A stretch of DNA of 64,000 nucleotides from Chinchilla lanigera. Taxonomy: Eukaryota > Chordata > Mammalia > Rodentia > Chinchillidae. The translations under genes were made by a program, and so were the position numbers. The stretch lies in NCBI RefSeq assembly GCF_000276665.1, contig NW_004955464.1, positions 13,879,462 through 13,943,461 on the forward strand. Direction: 5' to 3'. This document shows positions 33,111 through 44,820 of this stretch, one piece after another; position 1 is the stretch's first letter, and the number at the start of each line of letters is the position of its first letter. The notes under the pieces were generated by a model. That model worked only from the letters and a program-made list of their open reading frames with translations, was not told where the DNA came from and did not search any database.

Positions 33111-34629
33111 AGGAGTAAAGTTTTTTTTTAATAAAATGTTTAAACCCAATGTTAAGTTGAGCTGTTCTGTTTGGAACTGGTGTGAAGCCCCTCCTACTTT
33201 TTCTCCCTAATCCATGAGGTAGCCTGTGTGCCTTCTGCAAACCCTACAGCCCCATGGAGCACACTTAAAGAGCCACTGACCTATTCCGATGCTAGTAGGC
33301 CAGAAGCGTGGCTCTGAACAGGCTGAGTGCTTACAGGCTTCAAAGTCAAGGGAGCTGGAGTCAGGGTAGAAACCAGCCAGAGGGTTAAGGGAAGCAGCTG
33401 TGTCCTTGAGTGCTTGTGTTGAAGCAGATGTCAGGCTGCATCCCAGATCCCGAGCACTAGGAGGATGCCTCTCTGCGGCGCCTCCAGAGGGCATTGCAGG
33501 CTAGGCATAAGGTCAAGGTGGCCACAGGCCAACTGGAGACTGTGGTAGGGCATCAAGGAATCTTAGAGACAGCTCAGACTCCACGAGCTCCTGGTATCCC
33601 TGACCAAAAAGAGAAGAGCTCTTAGCAGAGGCCAGACCAAGTGTCTGGAACCCTCCCTTTACCTCCTCAGCCTCCTTCCCCTGCCCTGCTCTTTGCTGGG
33701 GATTCTGCATTTCAGCCAGGAGAGAGCTTGGGCCAGGTCCTTGTGGTGGATCCAGCACTTCCCCCACAACTAGTGGGTACTGCCTTCCCAGGAAGAGCTG
33801 GCGTGGGAAGAACGTGGAAGAGGTGCTTGTTTTCTTGTTTCCTTATATAGAGGCCAGACAGTGCAGGATAGAGGATTTATAGGGTATCGTGGTGCTAGGG
33901 CAGTGCATGTTGTATTTTTCCAGTGGGTGTTTGTGGCACTTGTATGCTTCATGTTGGTCTATGGGGGAGAACTATGGAGTAGAGATAGTTGGCAGAGGGC
34001 TGAAAAGCTGTGAGCAGGGAGGCATTATATATGGCAGACAGTACCTTTTGGAGGCTTTGAGCAACTGCTTGGCACTAGGGATCTGAGGTTGATTTTACTT
34101 GGGAGGACCAGCAGCCTGGCCTAAGGGGCATCCCTCTGCACCCCCTGCGTTCTGGTTTCTATTGGGAATGCTCCAGAACAGCATGTCTGGGAATACTTCC
34201 AGCTGTGCTGCCAGACCCAGATGCAGGTGACAGCTTTTCGTCTGTACCACAGGGAAACCAAGAGGAAATTAAATGTCATTTGCCCCCTGCACAGCAGGTC
34301 GCTGCCAGATCAGACACTGCTGATCAGACTTGTGCAGAGGGCACTCAAGGGAAGACTTACGCTGCATCCTTGTCCTCTGAGCTGTGGAGACTCCCAGGTG
34401 ATGGCCTGGCTTACTCCCAGGGCTTTCTCCGCCTGGCTGTGTTCCCCTGGCCTGGAGCCCAGCCCAGTGCTACATGGCAGCTGCGGCCCAGACCAGACCT
34501 TAGAGGCATGTGTATGAGTGGAAGGAGACTGAGAGGAAGGGTAGGCAGGGCAGGACCTGGCAACGCAAGACACACAGGAGACTGCAAGGTGGCCAGCTGT
34601 TCCTCAGAGATGCCACATGGTATTGTGGA

Positions 34630-34790
34630 GAGAGAAGGCTCCTTCAAATTAAAAGAAAGTTGAGTTTAAGTCCTGACTCCACTACTTACTAGTTGTTAGA
34701 TCTTGGGAAAGTCACGTTACCCCCTCAAGCTCTATTTCCTCATCTGTAGAATTAGAAGCATTGCTGTCTCATGACATCTGTGGGAAAAGA
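34630..34790 (+). repeat. MIR SINE, sense
   Basis: 'ttaagtcctgactccactac', 'ttactagttgttagatcttg', 'gggaaagtcacgttaccccc', 'tatttcctcatctgtagaat' follow the MIR core exactly in order. Confidence 0.88.
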
Positions 34791-35099
34791 GCTTCATGTT
34801 GGGACTGGTGCTAGAGGCTTCCTTACCCCACCTCCTGCCAGGGGGCCTCCCTGCAGAGTTAGCTGAAGGTCTGTGAAATGGGGTAGGTGGTAAATCTATC
34901 TAGGAAGGCACAGCTGGTCACCCTGCATTGCCTTGAAGCCCTTCTTGTCCTTGTCCTTGTCCTCTCAACCAAGCATCTCAAGGCCTTCATCAGGTGAGTG
35001 TAGATGATGGTGGAAACTAGCCAGAAATCACCCATCCTTACCAAAGGGTTGAGCCAGTGGCTTCCAGCCCCCGCTTCCTGTTTGGGGGGACCATTGGGT

Positions 35100-35480
35100 T
35101 TGCCCCAACCCCCCCTTCACTTGAAACACCGGGTGGGTTCCGCAGTGACATGTATTAACAGGGCTTTGGGAAAGATGTTTTAATACTGAGAGAGTTCTCC
35201 CTGAAAATTCCCCACCCCCGCCTCATACCCCTCTCTGAAGCATGGCTGCTGGTGGTGAAATTCATTAGTGTTCCCTGACAGGCAGTGGCGACAGAGGCGC
35301 TTGCTGTCTGCTTCCTGCTCCCTCGCTCTCATGCTCCTGCTTCACGCACACTGATATTTAAAGCTGATGGGCTGCTTATAGACTTCTTGTACCATGACAA
35401 GTTTGGGGAGGGGGGTGGGGAGGAAGAGACAGACAAGGAGCCAGCTGTCACGCTGGTATTTCAAACAGTACTCTCTCCTG
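35100..35480. other. Repeat-free block, candidate regulatory element
   Basis: A repeat-free interval containing 'acaccgggtgggttccgcag', 'gacatgtattaacagggc', 'gaaattcattagtgttccc', 'acactgatatttaaagctga' and 'gccagctgtcacgctgg'. Several CpGs survive. An open frame of 77 codons runs through part of it but shows no recognisable protein. Candidate only. Confidence 0.3.
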
Positions 35481-36247
35481 ACCCTTTGCAGGCTCTAGCA
35501 AGTGTATCATCTTTCTGAAGCCTGTGGTTGGAATTGTAACCTGCAGCCGTCCCAGAGGATGGGGGCAAGTGTAAGGGCAAAGTAGGCTGAGAAGTCAGCT
35601 GTGGGTTATCCTAGGGCTATGGGCAGACAGGGAAAAGTGGAGGGACAGAGGGTACATGTGCTTGGTTGAGCAGAGGGCATCGTAGCTAAGGCTTTGCAAA
35701 TGCTCTAGGACATTGCCCTCCCATCAGCCACAAATGAAGTGGCCCTTTCTCAGTAGTCTCTCCCACAGCAATCATGTTTATGTTGTGTGTATCTTATGGA
35801 TGGGCCTGGGAGCCTCTGAATGTTGGAATCAGGTTCACTAGCCATTTCCTTCAGGATCCTATGTTTCAATGATGTTCTAAAAATGTGTGGTGGTCAATTA
35901 AGGTAGCAGGTTTTCCCATTTTATGTCTAGAATAGGGTCTTGGCCTTTGTTCCCTGGTATTTGTGTGCTCATGCTTTGGAGAATGAGTCCCAAGGTACCT
36001 CCTACATCCATAACTCTTTCCTGTGGCCCAGGCTTTAGGAAATTTATTTCTGCAGCTGTTGAGTGATTGTAGAACTTTTTCTTAGCGTTTTATCTACCAC
36101 AAGGCTTCGGTATCCTTTTCCTGACTGAGGCACTGTCTTCCCAATGTATATGACGTGGAAGTATCTCCAAAGGCTGTGTCAGGGTTGATCTCAGCTAATC
36201 TTTTAGCCAGAATCCCTCCTATGTGTCCCACTTTATAAAGTCAGCTC

Positions 36248-36318
36248 TAGCTGGGCATGGTGCCATTATACCTGTAGTCCCAGTACTCTGGGAGGCTGAA
36301 GCAGGAAGATTGCAAATT
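36248..36318 (+). repeat. B1 SINE, truncated by the assembly gap
   Basis: 'tagctgggcatggtgccatt', 'cctgtagtcccagtactctg', 'ggaggctgaagcaggaagat', then N from 36319. The rest of the element and whatever follows are unknown. Confidence 0.85.
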
Positions 36319-36664
36319 NNNNNNNNNNNNNNNNNNNNNNNNNNNNNNNNNNNNNNNNNNNNNNNNNNNNNNNNNNNNNNNNNNNNNNNNNNNNNNNNNN
36401 NNNNNNNNNNNNNNNNNNNNNNNNNNNNNNNNNNNNNNNNNNNNNNNNNNNNNNNNNNNNNNNNNNNNNNNNNNNNNNNNNNNNNNNNNNNNNNNNNNNN
36501 NNNNNNNNNNNNNNNNNNNNNNNNNNNNNNNNNNNNNNNNNNNNNNNNNNNNNNNNNNNNNNNNNNNNNNNNNNNNNNNNNNNNNNNNNNNNNNNNNNNN
36601 NNNNNNNNNNNNNNNNNNNNNNNNNNNNNNNNNNNNNNNNNNNNNNNNNNNNNNNNNNNNNNNN
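36319..36664. other. Assembly gap (346 N)
   Basis: Unknown bases. The gap begins inside a B1, so it probably hides the rest of the SINE and its simple-repeat tail. Open frames reported across it are not real. Confidence 0.98.
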
Positions 36665-39600
36665 GGGCAGTGTCACTTGCTCAAGAGACACATGATTATT
36701 TGACCAAATTGTCTTTTAGTGCAGTGGAGATGTGGTGCTGGATGGGGTTGAATTGCACTTCCCTACCCATTAGGAACCTTTCCAGCTCTAGGGCCCTCTG
36801 TGTTCTTGGAGACTTACTAGTGCCATTGGTGCTGCCATTCAGGCACAGCAGAGTTTATCTGTGTGTCCAAGAGGGGTTATTCATAAAACACCCTGGACAC
36901 CTTGTGTTGGAGGGTGGAGCCACAATGACATTTTTGTCTGTAGACTCAGTTGTGTTCTTGAACTGTCAAAAGACCACCTCTGACGTGATCAACACTTATA
37001 ACACCCGCCCCACCCGCTCTGCCCTGTAGGCTTCTAGCAGGGTTTCTGATTCGAGGCTGATGTCTTTGGGCAGTGTCTTTCTCCCACCGTGTTCTCACTG
37101 ATTCCTATGTTAGCTAAAAGTGCTGAAGAACTGAGTGCTGGGGGCAGGCCCCCGCTGTGTCTTCTGACATGGGTGCATCTCACAGGTGAGATGGCTACTA
37201 GGCAGCTTTGATAAGTAAGAGGCTTGAGCATTAATTTTTTATACATCGGCAGTGACCAAGTGAGTGAATTCAATTATGAGTCTGCTTTCTCTCTATCTTC
37301 CTCTCCACAATGTGGTGGTGCAGAGCTGAGACTAAAGAACCTGTTGAAATGAGAAACCCCTATTTCCTAGCTTGACCCCCTCACTAATTCGGGTTAAATT
37401 GCTGAGCTATTGCAGTGGTGACACATTGTGTCTGCTCTGTTTGTATAAGAGGATGCAGTGGGGGAGGAAGGACCAATTTGTGTGGAGATAAAAGGTGTCA
37501 CGGGCAGATAACTAACGTCCAAGCCTCATGCCTGCTCTCATTGTTGCTCAATTTGCTCCATGTGTAAGCCCAGCCTTTCCTCTTTCTTTCTTCCCTCCCC
37601 TTGGTCATATTTTACCTCGATGCCACAGTGTAATGATGCCCTGCGTAGTGGGGGAGGAGATAGGCACCTCTGGCTGACAGCCCTTCCTGATAACCAAATT
37701 CCAGCCCATCCATCACCAGCTCTTCTCAACTTGAGGAAAAGTGATTGTGAAAGGTGGGCCGTTCATCACATGGGGTCTGTTTATCTCCTCTGGGTGGGGA
37801 ATGGAAACAGGAGAGACAAAGAGCTGTGTCTCCAGCTAAGTACTGCCCAGGCTGGGGTGGCTTTCATATGCTGGATATAGCTCTGGCTAGATGGGCCTCC
37901 CAGACTGAGCTGCAAGAGGAGTAGGGCCTTTTCTGAAGCTCAGCCTGTGTGCTTGTAGAGCAGCATAGGAACTTGGGGTAGTTCTGAGGTGCAGGACAAC
38001 TGGCCATGGCATTCCTCTAGAGTGTTTGACTGGAATTAGCAAAGGTGAAACCTGGAAGCAAGCCTCATGCACCACATAGGTCTCCCCTCTGCAGGATCTT
38101 CTATCAGGCTTCTCCAGGCCCACTTGTTCACCGGGGTTATACCTTCTGTGCCTCTGTGGTCCACTGAGGGCTTTGAGGAAGACAGAGCCTGTCCCCTACT
38201 CTTCGTCTTTGCTCCTCCACTCCCCCTTGTCTGCTTATCACTGGGATGAAATAGTTTGCTCCTGCAGGTGAGCAGTGTGTGCACATTTTAAGCTGCTGGG
38301 CACTAGGACTGACAGCACATATCATTCCAAGATCCAGGTCCCACAGCCTTTCCTGAGAGGCAGAAAGAGGTTGCAGATGGCCCTCTCCTCTTTAATAGAC
38401 TGAGTCTGCTAAAAGTGAGACTGACATGCATTTCCCCAAGCTGAGTTTGTTTCTAAGACTTGATGAGACAAGAACACATAGGAGTGATGTCCAGGGCCTT
38501 TTCCACTGCAGGTGTCTCCACTCTTCTGGACCTGGCTGCTGGTGTCTGTTTGCCAGTCTGTCTGTGTGATACTGCTGGTCTTCACTTAAACCTCTCCCTG
38601 CTCTCCCCCAGCTCTGTTTACCTCATCTTCAAAGCTGAACTTCTGCTCACAATGGCTCTACCTTGGCTTTACCCATGAGCAAAAGGGGTGTTGCCTTAAT
38701 GAGCTGCTCCCCTGCTTTGGCTGGCGCCAAGCTAGCCACACCTGTTTGCCATCAGGGCTGTCTGGGCCCAGCCAGAGTGGCTCAGTTGCAGGTGGTGGGC
38801 CTGATTGTGGGGTGGGGAAGGTTGAGATCCTTTTGTTTTGTGCTGTATACTTATGGGGAGGGCTGATTCCTACAAGCCTCTTCTCTATGTTGTTTGTTTT
38901 TCAAAAGGAATAATAAAGGGACTTGAGGAATACCCCATCTTCTTTAACTTCCTCCTGATGCATAAGTGGGGTGCCAAGCCTCTGAAGATGGGATTTGATG
39001 CTCTGTTCTGATGATTCTGAGGGGCCAGTGTGATAAGGGCTATATGGGAAATGCCAAAGGCACAGACCATTTCTGGCCCTAGGATCCACAGTATTTGAAG
39101 AGCAGTCATGTCCCTTGGTTTAGAGCCCACAGGCAGGACTAGGGTGGGGGAGGCTTCTTTAAAGGGGGCCCCTTACATTCATGAAGCTGAAGGAAGTTTT
39201 GATTTGGTGGAAAAAAATCCCATTCTTTTTTATGGCCAGGACATAATTGGGTCTTTTCTATTGGCCATCAGTGATGTCATTCCGACCCTCATAAAGAAGG
39301 GGAAATCACACCTGTGGACTTGGTGCGTAAAATTTCATTGGGCAACAGTAATAAGTATGACCAGATGATGTTTGGGCAGTTGGGGAGCTTTGTGCCCAGC
39401 GAATCCAGCTGCATGGAGACTTGGGCACCATAAACTTGTGTGTGTATTCATGCCCACAGGCTATTCCAGGGCCCACTGCCAGTGGCTCTTTTCTTGGAAT
39501 CAGAATCTGGTAAGAACTTGCAGCATTCAGATCGTTTCTTTGTGTTAGGGGAACTTTTGCCTTTTCCTTCCTAAATTGGTGGAACCATATATCCATTGGT

Positions 39601-40459
39601 TCTTAGTGACTGTAGCCCAGATTCCTAGGAACCTTGAATGGAGGTGTTACCTTGAGTAGTGACCACTGTCCTGCCTGCCTCTCTTAGGCCTCAGCCTTTG
39701 TCTTCCTAGGGACTGTCAGGAGCTCCGAATGAACTTGGACGGCTGGTTCCTGTATAGTCAGAAATCTTAAATTCCATTTCTACTTCTACTCTTGATTGTG
39801 GTATGATTGATAAAATCCTTTTTTTTTTTTTTTTTTTTCTCTCAGAGCTTTATTTTCCTCTTTTGTGTAGGGGATGATGACCACTCTGACTCTTACCTGG
39901 CTCGCAGAGTTAATCTGTCCATGCTGTCTTAGTAGGAGTAGGATTGTGTGGTAGAGATGGGTATCTGTGTTTCATGAGGAGTTCAGGTTCTGGCATTTGG
40001 CTCGGTGTCTCGTGAAGGTGGGCTTGAGTTATCCTGTATTTATACTGCTTGTGTTTGCACAAACACTGGGGCCATTCAGTGGACACTCAACAACCTGAAT
40101 GCCTGTCAGTGAATCTGCACACTTCATGTGTACCTGGGTGAGATCAATAATCCTTAATCCTTTTGTGCTTCAGTCAGACATGGGGTAAAGAATGGTACTC
40201 GGGACTGCTGCTGAGCTTTATTTAGATTTGGATGAGTTTCCAGCCTGGCAATCTGGTTTGTCCTCAGTGTGGCCTCTCTGGTATAAGTCCACCTTCAATC
40301 CCACTGAGTGAAAGCCTTCCTAACCAGTTGGAAATGTCAACAGATGTTATCTACCCTTGAAATCCTGCTGATGAGGGAGCCTGTCAACCCTCCCCGCCAC
40401 TAGAGCCAGTAGGATTCTTGGCCTATGTTAACTAAAAGAATCAAGAGGTTCTGAGGTTG

Positions 40460-40580
40460 GCTAAGGGCAAACAGGATCGCTATAAGTTCAAGGCCAGCCT
40501 GGACTGTACAGTGAGACTCTCAAAAAAACTGCACACACACGCACGCACGCACACACACACACACACACACACGCACAAAA
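40460..40580 (+). repeat. Truncated B1 with (CA)n tail
   Basis: 'agttcaaggccagcctgga' and 'cagtgagactctcaaaaaaa' are the 3' part of B1, followed by an imperfect CA/CG tract at about 40531-40577 ('cacacacacgcacgcacgca'). Confidence 0.8.
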
Positions 40581-41021
40581 GGCTTCCTGTGTTTTGGTGG
40601 CCAGTCCCCCTGTGCTATTCCTGCCTCTGGTGGATCCCTTTGCTCTCAGACCTTAATGTGATTTTTCTAAAATAGCTGAGTTTGGCATGTATTTGCACAA
40701 ACACTATGGACAAGGAACATGAAAGATAGAAGGGATTAAAATTATTCAAACAGATATGTTTTGCTTCTCAGGCAACCACATGGTAGCTCCTAAGGCCACC
40801 TGTCATCCTGAAAAACCTTGCCTGATTTCTCACGTTCATGGTCCTTTGTCCCACATGGGCATATCTTCTGGGGATACATCTTCATCTTCTTGGCCTCAGG
40901 CAGAATTACTCTTCTAGGAAGCTGTCTGGTTATAGTTAATGTCACTGTGCCACTTAGATATTTGAAAGGAAGCTGTCCTGCAAGTAAGATACCTTGGATC
41001 TTACAAAAGTAAATCCTGGAG

Positions 41022-41152
41022 CTGGGCATAGTGGCTCACGCCTGTAATTTCAGTACTTGGGGGGCTCAGGCAGAAGGATCCCTGTGAGTTCAGGGCCAGC
41101 CTGGACTGCATAGCGAGACTTTCTCAAAAAACCACACACACACACACAAATC
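41022..41152 (+). repeat. B1 SINE, sense, with CA tail
   Basis: 'gctgggcatagtggctcacg', 'cctgtaatttcagtacttgg', 'gggccagcctggactgcata', 'gcgagactttctcaaaaaac', then a short CA repeat. Confidence 0.9.
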
Positions 41153-42364
41153 CTGAAATATAGAGTTCAGCTTCCTATTAATCAGGTATTTAATCTGTGT
41201 TCATAATGGGGCCATATCTGTGTTCATAATTTGGGTCCTGCTGATGGGTGGCTCTGAACCACCAGTGGTACCTACCAGATTGTCCCATTGGGTGGCATGG
41301 GACAGTCCCATCAGGTGGCATAAGCTGGTGGGAATCTGTTAAAGGGTCATAGAGGGAAGGCTGGACTGCCCTTCAACTTTCTGGGCTGAACTAGTCGTTT
41401 CAACTGGATTCTCATAGCCAGACTTTGTAAACAAAGTTTGCACCTGTCATTTGCTCCTTGTCTGTCTCTTACTCTTCAGCACTCTGCAGGCTGCCTCTGC
41501 TCGCCCCGTCCTGCCTGCTGACATCTCTCACTGAGATCACTTGTGTCCTCCTCATTTCCAAGCCCACTGGAGGTTGCTCAGCCTTCGTCTTGTGTGACCA
41601 CTCCATGCACTTTTCACTAATGCCCAAATTTTAAGCTTAAAAATGTGTTCTGTATCACAGAAAAGGGAAGCATGCTTCCTCAGCTTAGGCAACATGAGGT
41701 GGGATCCAAACAGCATGTGTAGCCTTGAGTGTCTGATACCCTTTAAGTGTCTGGGGCCTGCCTTTAGGGATTGCGGTGCGCTAGGTGAGCCCCGAGGCAT
41801 GGCATATTCTCTCCTGAGGAGCTGGGAAGGAGATGAGGGTACATGGTGCAGGGAAGGGGGCTGTGGGACACTTTCTAGGTTCTCAGATCTTGAAAGAGTT
41901 CCCCAAGGAAAAGAGAAAGATCTTGTTTTCTGTAATTTATCAAGACATGTACCTCAGACTCATGAATAGGGTTGTGGAAAGACAGGTTTTAGTTTAGTGT
42001 TTAAAGATGGATGTTCTAAAATGGATTAAAAAATTAAAGTGGGATGCCGCTTATGTGTGGTGATGGTTTGGTAGAGGTGGTTTCATTTTTGTTCAGTAAA
42101 ACTTAATTGGTGTGGACCCTCTGCCCACCTTGCCCTTACTCTTCCCAAGTGACCTGGTCTACTCTCATGGCTTTAAATGTACTTGAGTTCCATTCACGGC
42201 TCAGCAGTCTATATCCCTAGTCCATTTCTCTTTTTGCAGTTGGATGTCTAGGTGCTTCCTAGGTATCATTGCACTGTGACAAAACTGACCAAGTACAGCC
42301 TCTCTGGGTCAAATATATTTCTTTGGCACCACCTCCTACTTTGTATCTATCTAACAAGAAGTTA

Positions 42365-42752
42365 GCTGTGTTGTAATGTGCTGTAATTGAATACCTGAGA
42401 GTGGACAGTTTATTATTTATTATTATTATTATTTTTTGGGACAGGGTGTTGCGAGTTAGTCTAGGCTGGCTTTGAAATCACACTTACAGTAATCCTCCTG
42501 CCTCAGCATCCCAAATCTGGAATCACAGGCATATTCCACCACGTCTGGTGGGACTGGGAAATTTATAAAGACCAGAGATTTATTTCTGTAGAGGCTGAGA
42601 AGTCCAGGGTGAAGAGGCCTATATCTGGCAACAGCCTACTTGCTGTATCTTTCCATTGTGGAAGGCAGAAAGGACAGGGGTTGAGGGGAGGAGAGAGGGA
42701 GAGAGGAAGGAAGGTGGGAAAGGGCCTGAACTCATCCTTTTATTAGGAATCC
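42365..42752 (-). repeat. Antisense ERVL-MaLR LTR split by a B1
   Basis: 'gctgtaattgaatacctgag' before, and 'actgggaaatttataaagac', 'ccattgtggaaggcagaaag' after, form the reversed LTR of the MaLR group (MST/MLT-like). Between them, at about 42425-42552, an antisense B1 ('gggacagggtgttgcgagtt', 'atcctcctgcctcagcatcc') with an ATT-rich tail is inserted. The B1 is therefore younger than the LTR. Non-coding. Confidence 0.7.
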
Positions 42753-43434
42753 ATTTACTTTTTTTTTTTTTTTTTTTTAAATAAAAGGAGGAAAATATTA
42801 ACAGACAGACAACATTTTACAAAACAGCAAAGGAACAGTACAGACAGTACGGAGTTACAAACAAAGTGGTAGGGAGTTAACAATGCTTGTTGTATTACAT
42901 ATTGATATCTTCAAAGGGGTTTCTCATGAAAACAGATATAGACATACAAAGCTGATCAACCAAGGACTCATTGACAGTTTTTTTCAGCAAAGAAATACAA
43001 GATAGTAGAACAGCCATGTTGACTATCCTGCATATACATACATACAAAATTTCTCCTTCTTTCCCTTCTCTTTTCCCACATCCCAGTTGCCCTTTACCTT
43101 TGAGTGCTTTCCTATCAATTCACAATGTCTATCATATCTCCTAGTTTAAATTAACTCTTTCAGGATTTACACTAGTGAAACAATGCAGTGCTTGCACAGG
43201 TATGTTTGATTTATTTCACTTATGAGTATGGTCTCTAGTTGTGACCATTTACCTATAAAACCACTGTGGAAATCAGTTTGGAGATTCCTCACAAAACTAG
43301 GTCTAGAGGTCCCATTCAACCCAGCTATTCCCCTTGTGGGTATTTTCCCAAATCTTGAAAACAGCCTAAATGCCCATCAGCCAAGGAATGGATAAAGGTG
43401 TGATTTTAGATAGATAGATAAATAGATAGATAGA

Positions 43435-43534
43435 GGAATACTACTCAGCTCAGAAGATCTAAAAACATCATATCACAGTGATGTGGAATACTACTCAGCC
43501 CAGAAGATCTAAAAACATCATATCACAGTGATGT
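43435..43534. repeat. Perfect-length 50-bp tandem duplication
   Basis: Copies 43435-43484 and 43485-43534 begin 'ggaatactactcagc' and end 'tatcacagtgatgt'. They differ at one base only (t at 43450, c at 43500). A recent local duplication inside the L1 cluster. Confidence 0.93.
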
Positions 43535-43755
43535 ATGTGCACCTATGTTCATAGCAGCACAATTTGTAATTGCTAAGATGTGGAAGCAACCCAAATGTCC
43601 ATCCACTGAGAACTGGATAAGAGAATTGTGGTACTTTTATATAATGGAATATTATAAATTGTTCAAAAGGGAAGAGTCTTGAGTTTATCTTTCTTTACAG
43701 CTGAGTAATACTCCTTCTTTCCTTTTGAACAATTTATTTCATGATTTGTATTATG

Positions 43756-43898
43756 TATTTTGGTTCTTATTTACACTTTCAGTTTCTCACATCAGAGAGA
43801 CATGCAATATTTACACATGTCCAATTTATTTTGGTTCTTATTTACACTTTCAGTTTCTCACATCAGAGAGACAATGCAATATTTACACATGTCCAATT
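43756..43898. repeat. 71/72-bp tandem duplication
   Basis: Copies 43756-43826 and 43827-43898 share 'tattttggttcttatttaca', 'ctttcagtttctcacatcag' and 'caatatttacacatgtccaa'. The only clear difference is one extra a in the second copy ('gacaatgcaat' against 'gacatgcaat'). Confidence 0.93.
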
Positions 43899-43986
43899 TT
43901 TTTTACTTAAGAGTATGGTCTCAAGGTGTATCCATTTAGCTGTAAATGCCTGAAGTTTATCCTTATTTATGGCTGAGTAGTGTTCC

Positions 43987-43988
<2 letters not shown>

Positions 43989-44030
<42 letters not shown>
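43989..44030. repeat. (CTAT)n microsatellite in an inverted-repeat arm
   Basis: About ten perfect CTAT units. Its counterpart in the other arm (about 43409-43433, GATA with one AATA interruption) is shorter. Confidence 0.93.
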
Positions 44031-44289
44031 AAATCACACCTTTATCCATTCCTTGGTTGATGGGCATTTGGGCTGTTTTCAAGATTTGTTGCTGTTTTTT
44101 TCTTTCACCATCCGTATTGGACAAACTTCTTTATAGACAGTGGTTAAATCTTATTTTTTGAACCCTAAGTTCCTGACCTTGTTAGACATTATGCATTTTT
44201 GATTGGGTTGATTTGTGTGGGCAAATAACACATTACCTGGAGGGGAGGGAGTTGGTAAATTGTACTTTAAAAAGAAAACAAGAACAAAC

Positions 44290-44390
44290 CCTTAATTAAT
44301 TAATTAATTAATTAAGGTACTGGGAATTGAACTCAGGACTTTGCGCTTGTCAGACAGGCACTGTGCCACAGGGCTATATCCCTAGCCCCA
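44290..44390 (-). repeat. Antisense ID SINE with (TTAA)n tail
   Basis: Tail 'cttaattaattaattaatta', then 'ggtactgggaattgaactca', 'ctttgcgcttgtcagacagg', 'gggctatatccctagcccc'. The tail has evolved into a TTAA microsatellite. Confidence 0.85.
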
Positions 44391-44599
44391 AACTCTTAGT
44401 TTAAATTCTGACTTCTTCCTATCTTTCTACATGGTCCTTTTTTATTTTTAAAATCTGAGATAAGCCTGCAATGAGAGGCTTAAAGGTGAGCTGAGACCCT
44501 GCCTGCCCATCTCTGTATTATGTGCTCTTTCTTTCCTTCTGCCTTGCACTTCTACCTCTCTGCTGTAATCAAAGGATGGCAGATTGGTCTGCTGGGAAG

Positions 44600-44820
44600 A
44601 ACATGAGCTTTGGAGTGAGATGGAACTGGGTTCAGTTTTTAGCTCTGGGACTTCAGATAACCTCTCTGAATCTCATTTTCTTGTCTGTGAGATATACATA
44701 ACCTCGCAGATAGATGTACCTACCTCACAGCATTGTTTTGAAGATTAAATGTGAAAAATATAAGTAAAGTACTTAGCCTGCTGCAGACCATGAGGAAATA
44801 GTTGCTGGTATTATTTCCGG
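44600..44820 (+). repeat. MIR SINE, sense
   Basis: 'gaacatgagctttggagtga', 'ctgggttcagtttttagctc', 'gaatctcattttcttgtctg', 'cctacctcacagcattgttt', 'aagtacttagcctgctgca'. Nearly full length and ends about 210 bp upstream of the 45032 exon. Confidence 0.85.

Larger units (their letters stand above)
43350..44087. repeat. Large inverted repeat, arms about 100-116 bp
   Basis: Arm A is 43350-43449 and arm B is 43972-44087 in reverse complement. Both share 'aaatcttgaaaacagcc', 'aaatgcccatca', 'ccaaggaatggataaaggtg' and 'tgattttaga', then a GATA array and 'gaggaa.actactcagc'. Outside the GATA array I count only three single-base differences. The spacer is about 520 bp. On RNA the arms could pair into a long hairpin. 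Confidence 0.85.
42753..44110. mobile_element. Rearranged L1 cluster with opposite orientations
   Basis: Starts with a T-tract (42760-42778) and an antisense L1-type 3' UTR (to about 43253). This switches to sense L1 3' sequence ('accactgtggaaatcagttt', 'agcagcacaatttgtaattg', to about 43655). A small hairpin follows ('aattgttcaaaagg' / 'ccttttgaacaatt' at about 43657-43736), then antisense L1 again ('ggctgagtagtgttcctcta', 'ttgatgggcatttgggctg', to about 44110). The orientation switch fits 5' inversion during retrotransposition plus later rearrangement, or two opposed insertions. Two internal tandem duplications and a large inverted repeat are listed separately. No intact ORF. Confidence 0.7.

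Noticed and set aside
36223..37029. Long open frames crossing the N runs (also at 16033-16508)
   Set aside because: Most codons are unknown bases; the ends read into B1 or CT repeat. They are gap artefacts.
43756..43898. CRISPR-like or satellite repeats in the tandem duplications
   Set aside because: Only two adjoining copies, no spacers, and the host is a mammal; they are local duplications of L1 sequence.
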